A DNA stretch of 36,266 nt from Marinospirillum sp. GTDB taxonomy: Bacteria > Pseudomonadota > Gammaproteobacteria > Pseudomonadales > Halomonadaceae. Positions 36,148 to 36,266 of this stretch are shown piece by piece. The position numbers were made by a program, and so were the translations under genes. The stretch spans positions 1 to 36,266 of the forward strand of contig NZ_JACUUA010000017.1 of assembly GCF_014859565.1 (NCBI RefSeq), in the 5' to 3' direction. Positions within the stretch are counted from its first letter, which is position 1; every line of letters begins with the position of its first letter. Below the pieces are notes generated by a model. It saw only the letters and a list, made by a program, of their open reading frames with translations, did no database searches and was not told the origin of the DNA.

Positions 36148-36266
36148 ATGGTTTCTGCCACCCCAAACAAAAAAACCTTTTTTTTCTCGCTGCTGCGTCG
36201 CTTGCTGCTGGCAGCCTTTATCTGGTGGTTGATTACTGAAGGTCAGGCGGCCAGCTGGATCATTGG
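36148..36266 (+). CDS. Start of a membrane protein, possibly Na+/H+ antiporter subunit E (MnhE-like), cut by the window edge
   Basis: Only the first 39 residues are present: a basic N terminus (MVSATPNKKTFFFSLLRR) and a membrane helix (LLLAAFIWWLITEGQAASWII). The WWLITEG...SWIIG pattern resembles the N terminus of MnhE/MrpE antiporter subunits, but this is a short stretch and the call is tentative. The frame stays open to the end of the window. Confidence 0.4.
   Translation, partial: MVSATPNKKTFFFSLLRRLLLAAFIWWLITEGQAASWII

Overview
The window is a chromosomal segment of a gammaproteobacterium, most likely a marine or aquatic member of the Oceanospirillales/Pseudomonadales. This rests on gene content and gene order: a BatABD/MoxR operon divergent from a giant NAD-glutamate dehydrogenase gene followed by a DUF2835 gene (an arrangement I recall from Pseudomonas), rsgA-orn, nudF-yqiB-cpdA, and a NosP/NahK-type pair beside alcohol-oxidation genes. 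GC content is in the low fifties by eye. I see no rRNA or tRNA gene, CRISPR array, IS element or prophage.

Layout. 1-299 holds no convincing gene. murI and trmA (318-2290, +) are followed by a convergent six-gene operon read on the minus strand from 8547 to 2295: moxR, DUF58, DUF4381, vWA, vWA-like/TPR, batD. Divergent from it is gdhB (8702-13546), then a DUF2835 gene and a LuxR-type response regulator. On the minus strand, 14514-19899 holds a NahK-like hybrid kinase, a NosP-like FIST protein, an ErcA-like iron alcohol dehydrogenase and an ExaC-like aldehyde dehydrogenase. pyrD and cheV follow on the plus strand, then a decayed CheY-like gene on the minus strand, a large soluble hybrid kinase with Hpt, and an Aer-like PAS chemoreceptor. 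greB (minus) diverges from nudF-yqiB-cpdA. Next come a RimB-type protein and RimK, a JetD-like TOPRIM protein of unknown role, rsgA-orn and a GAF protein (all three minus), serB with a GIY-YIG gene, a cold-shock gene with a clear terminator, and at the right edge the start of a putative MnhE-like membrane protein.

How the genes work together. Much of the window is housekeeping: cell wall precursor, tRNA methylation, pyrimidine and serine synthesis, transcript cleavage, ribosome assembly, nanoRNA turnover. Its distinctive middle (13.8-26.7 kb) is sensory. It combines NO sensing (inferred from family), alcohol/aldehyde oxidation, a phosphorelay kinase and chemotaxis proteins. The cluster resembles P. 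aeruginosa PA1975-PA1978 plus exaC and ercA, compacted into about 6 kb.

Most worth a second look are the stand-alone JetD-like TOPRIM protein, the compact NosP/NahK/alcohol cluster, the CheY-like pseudogene whose stop codon overlaps that of cheV, a 12-base repeat in hairpins on both sides of the iron alcohol dehydrogenase gene, and a vWA-like Bat protein with a degraded metal site.
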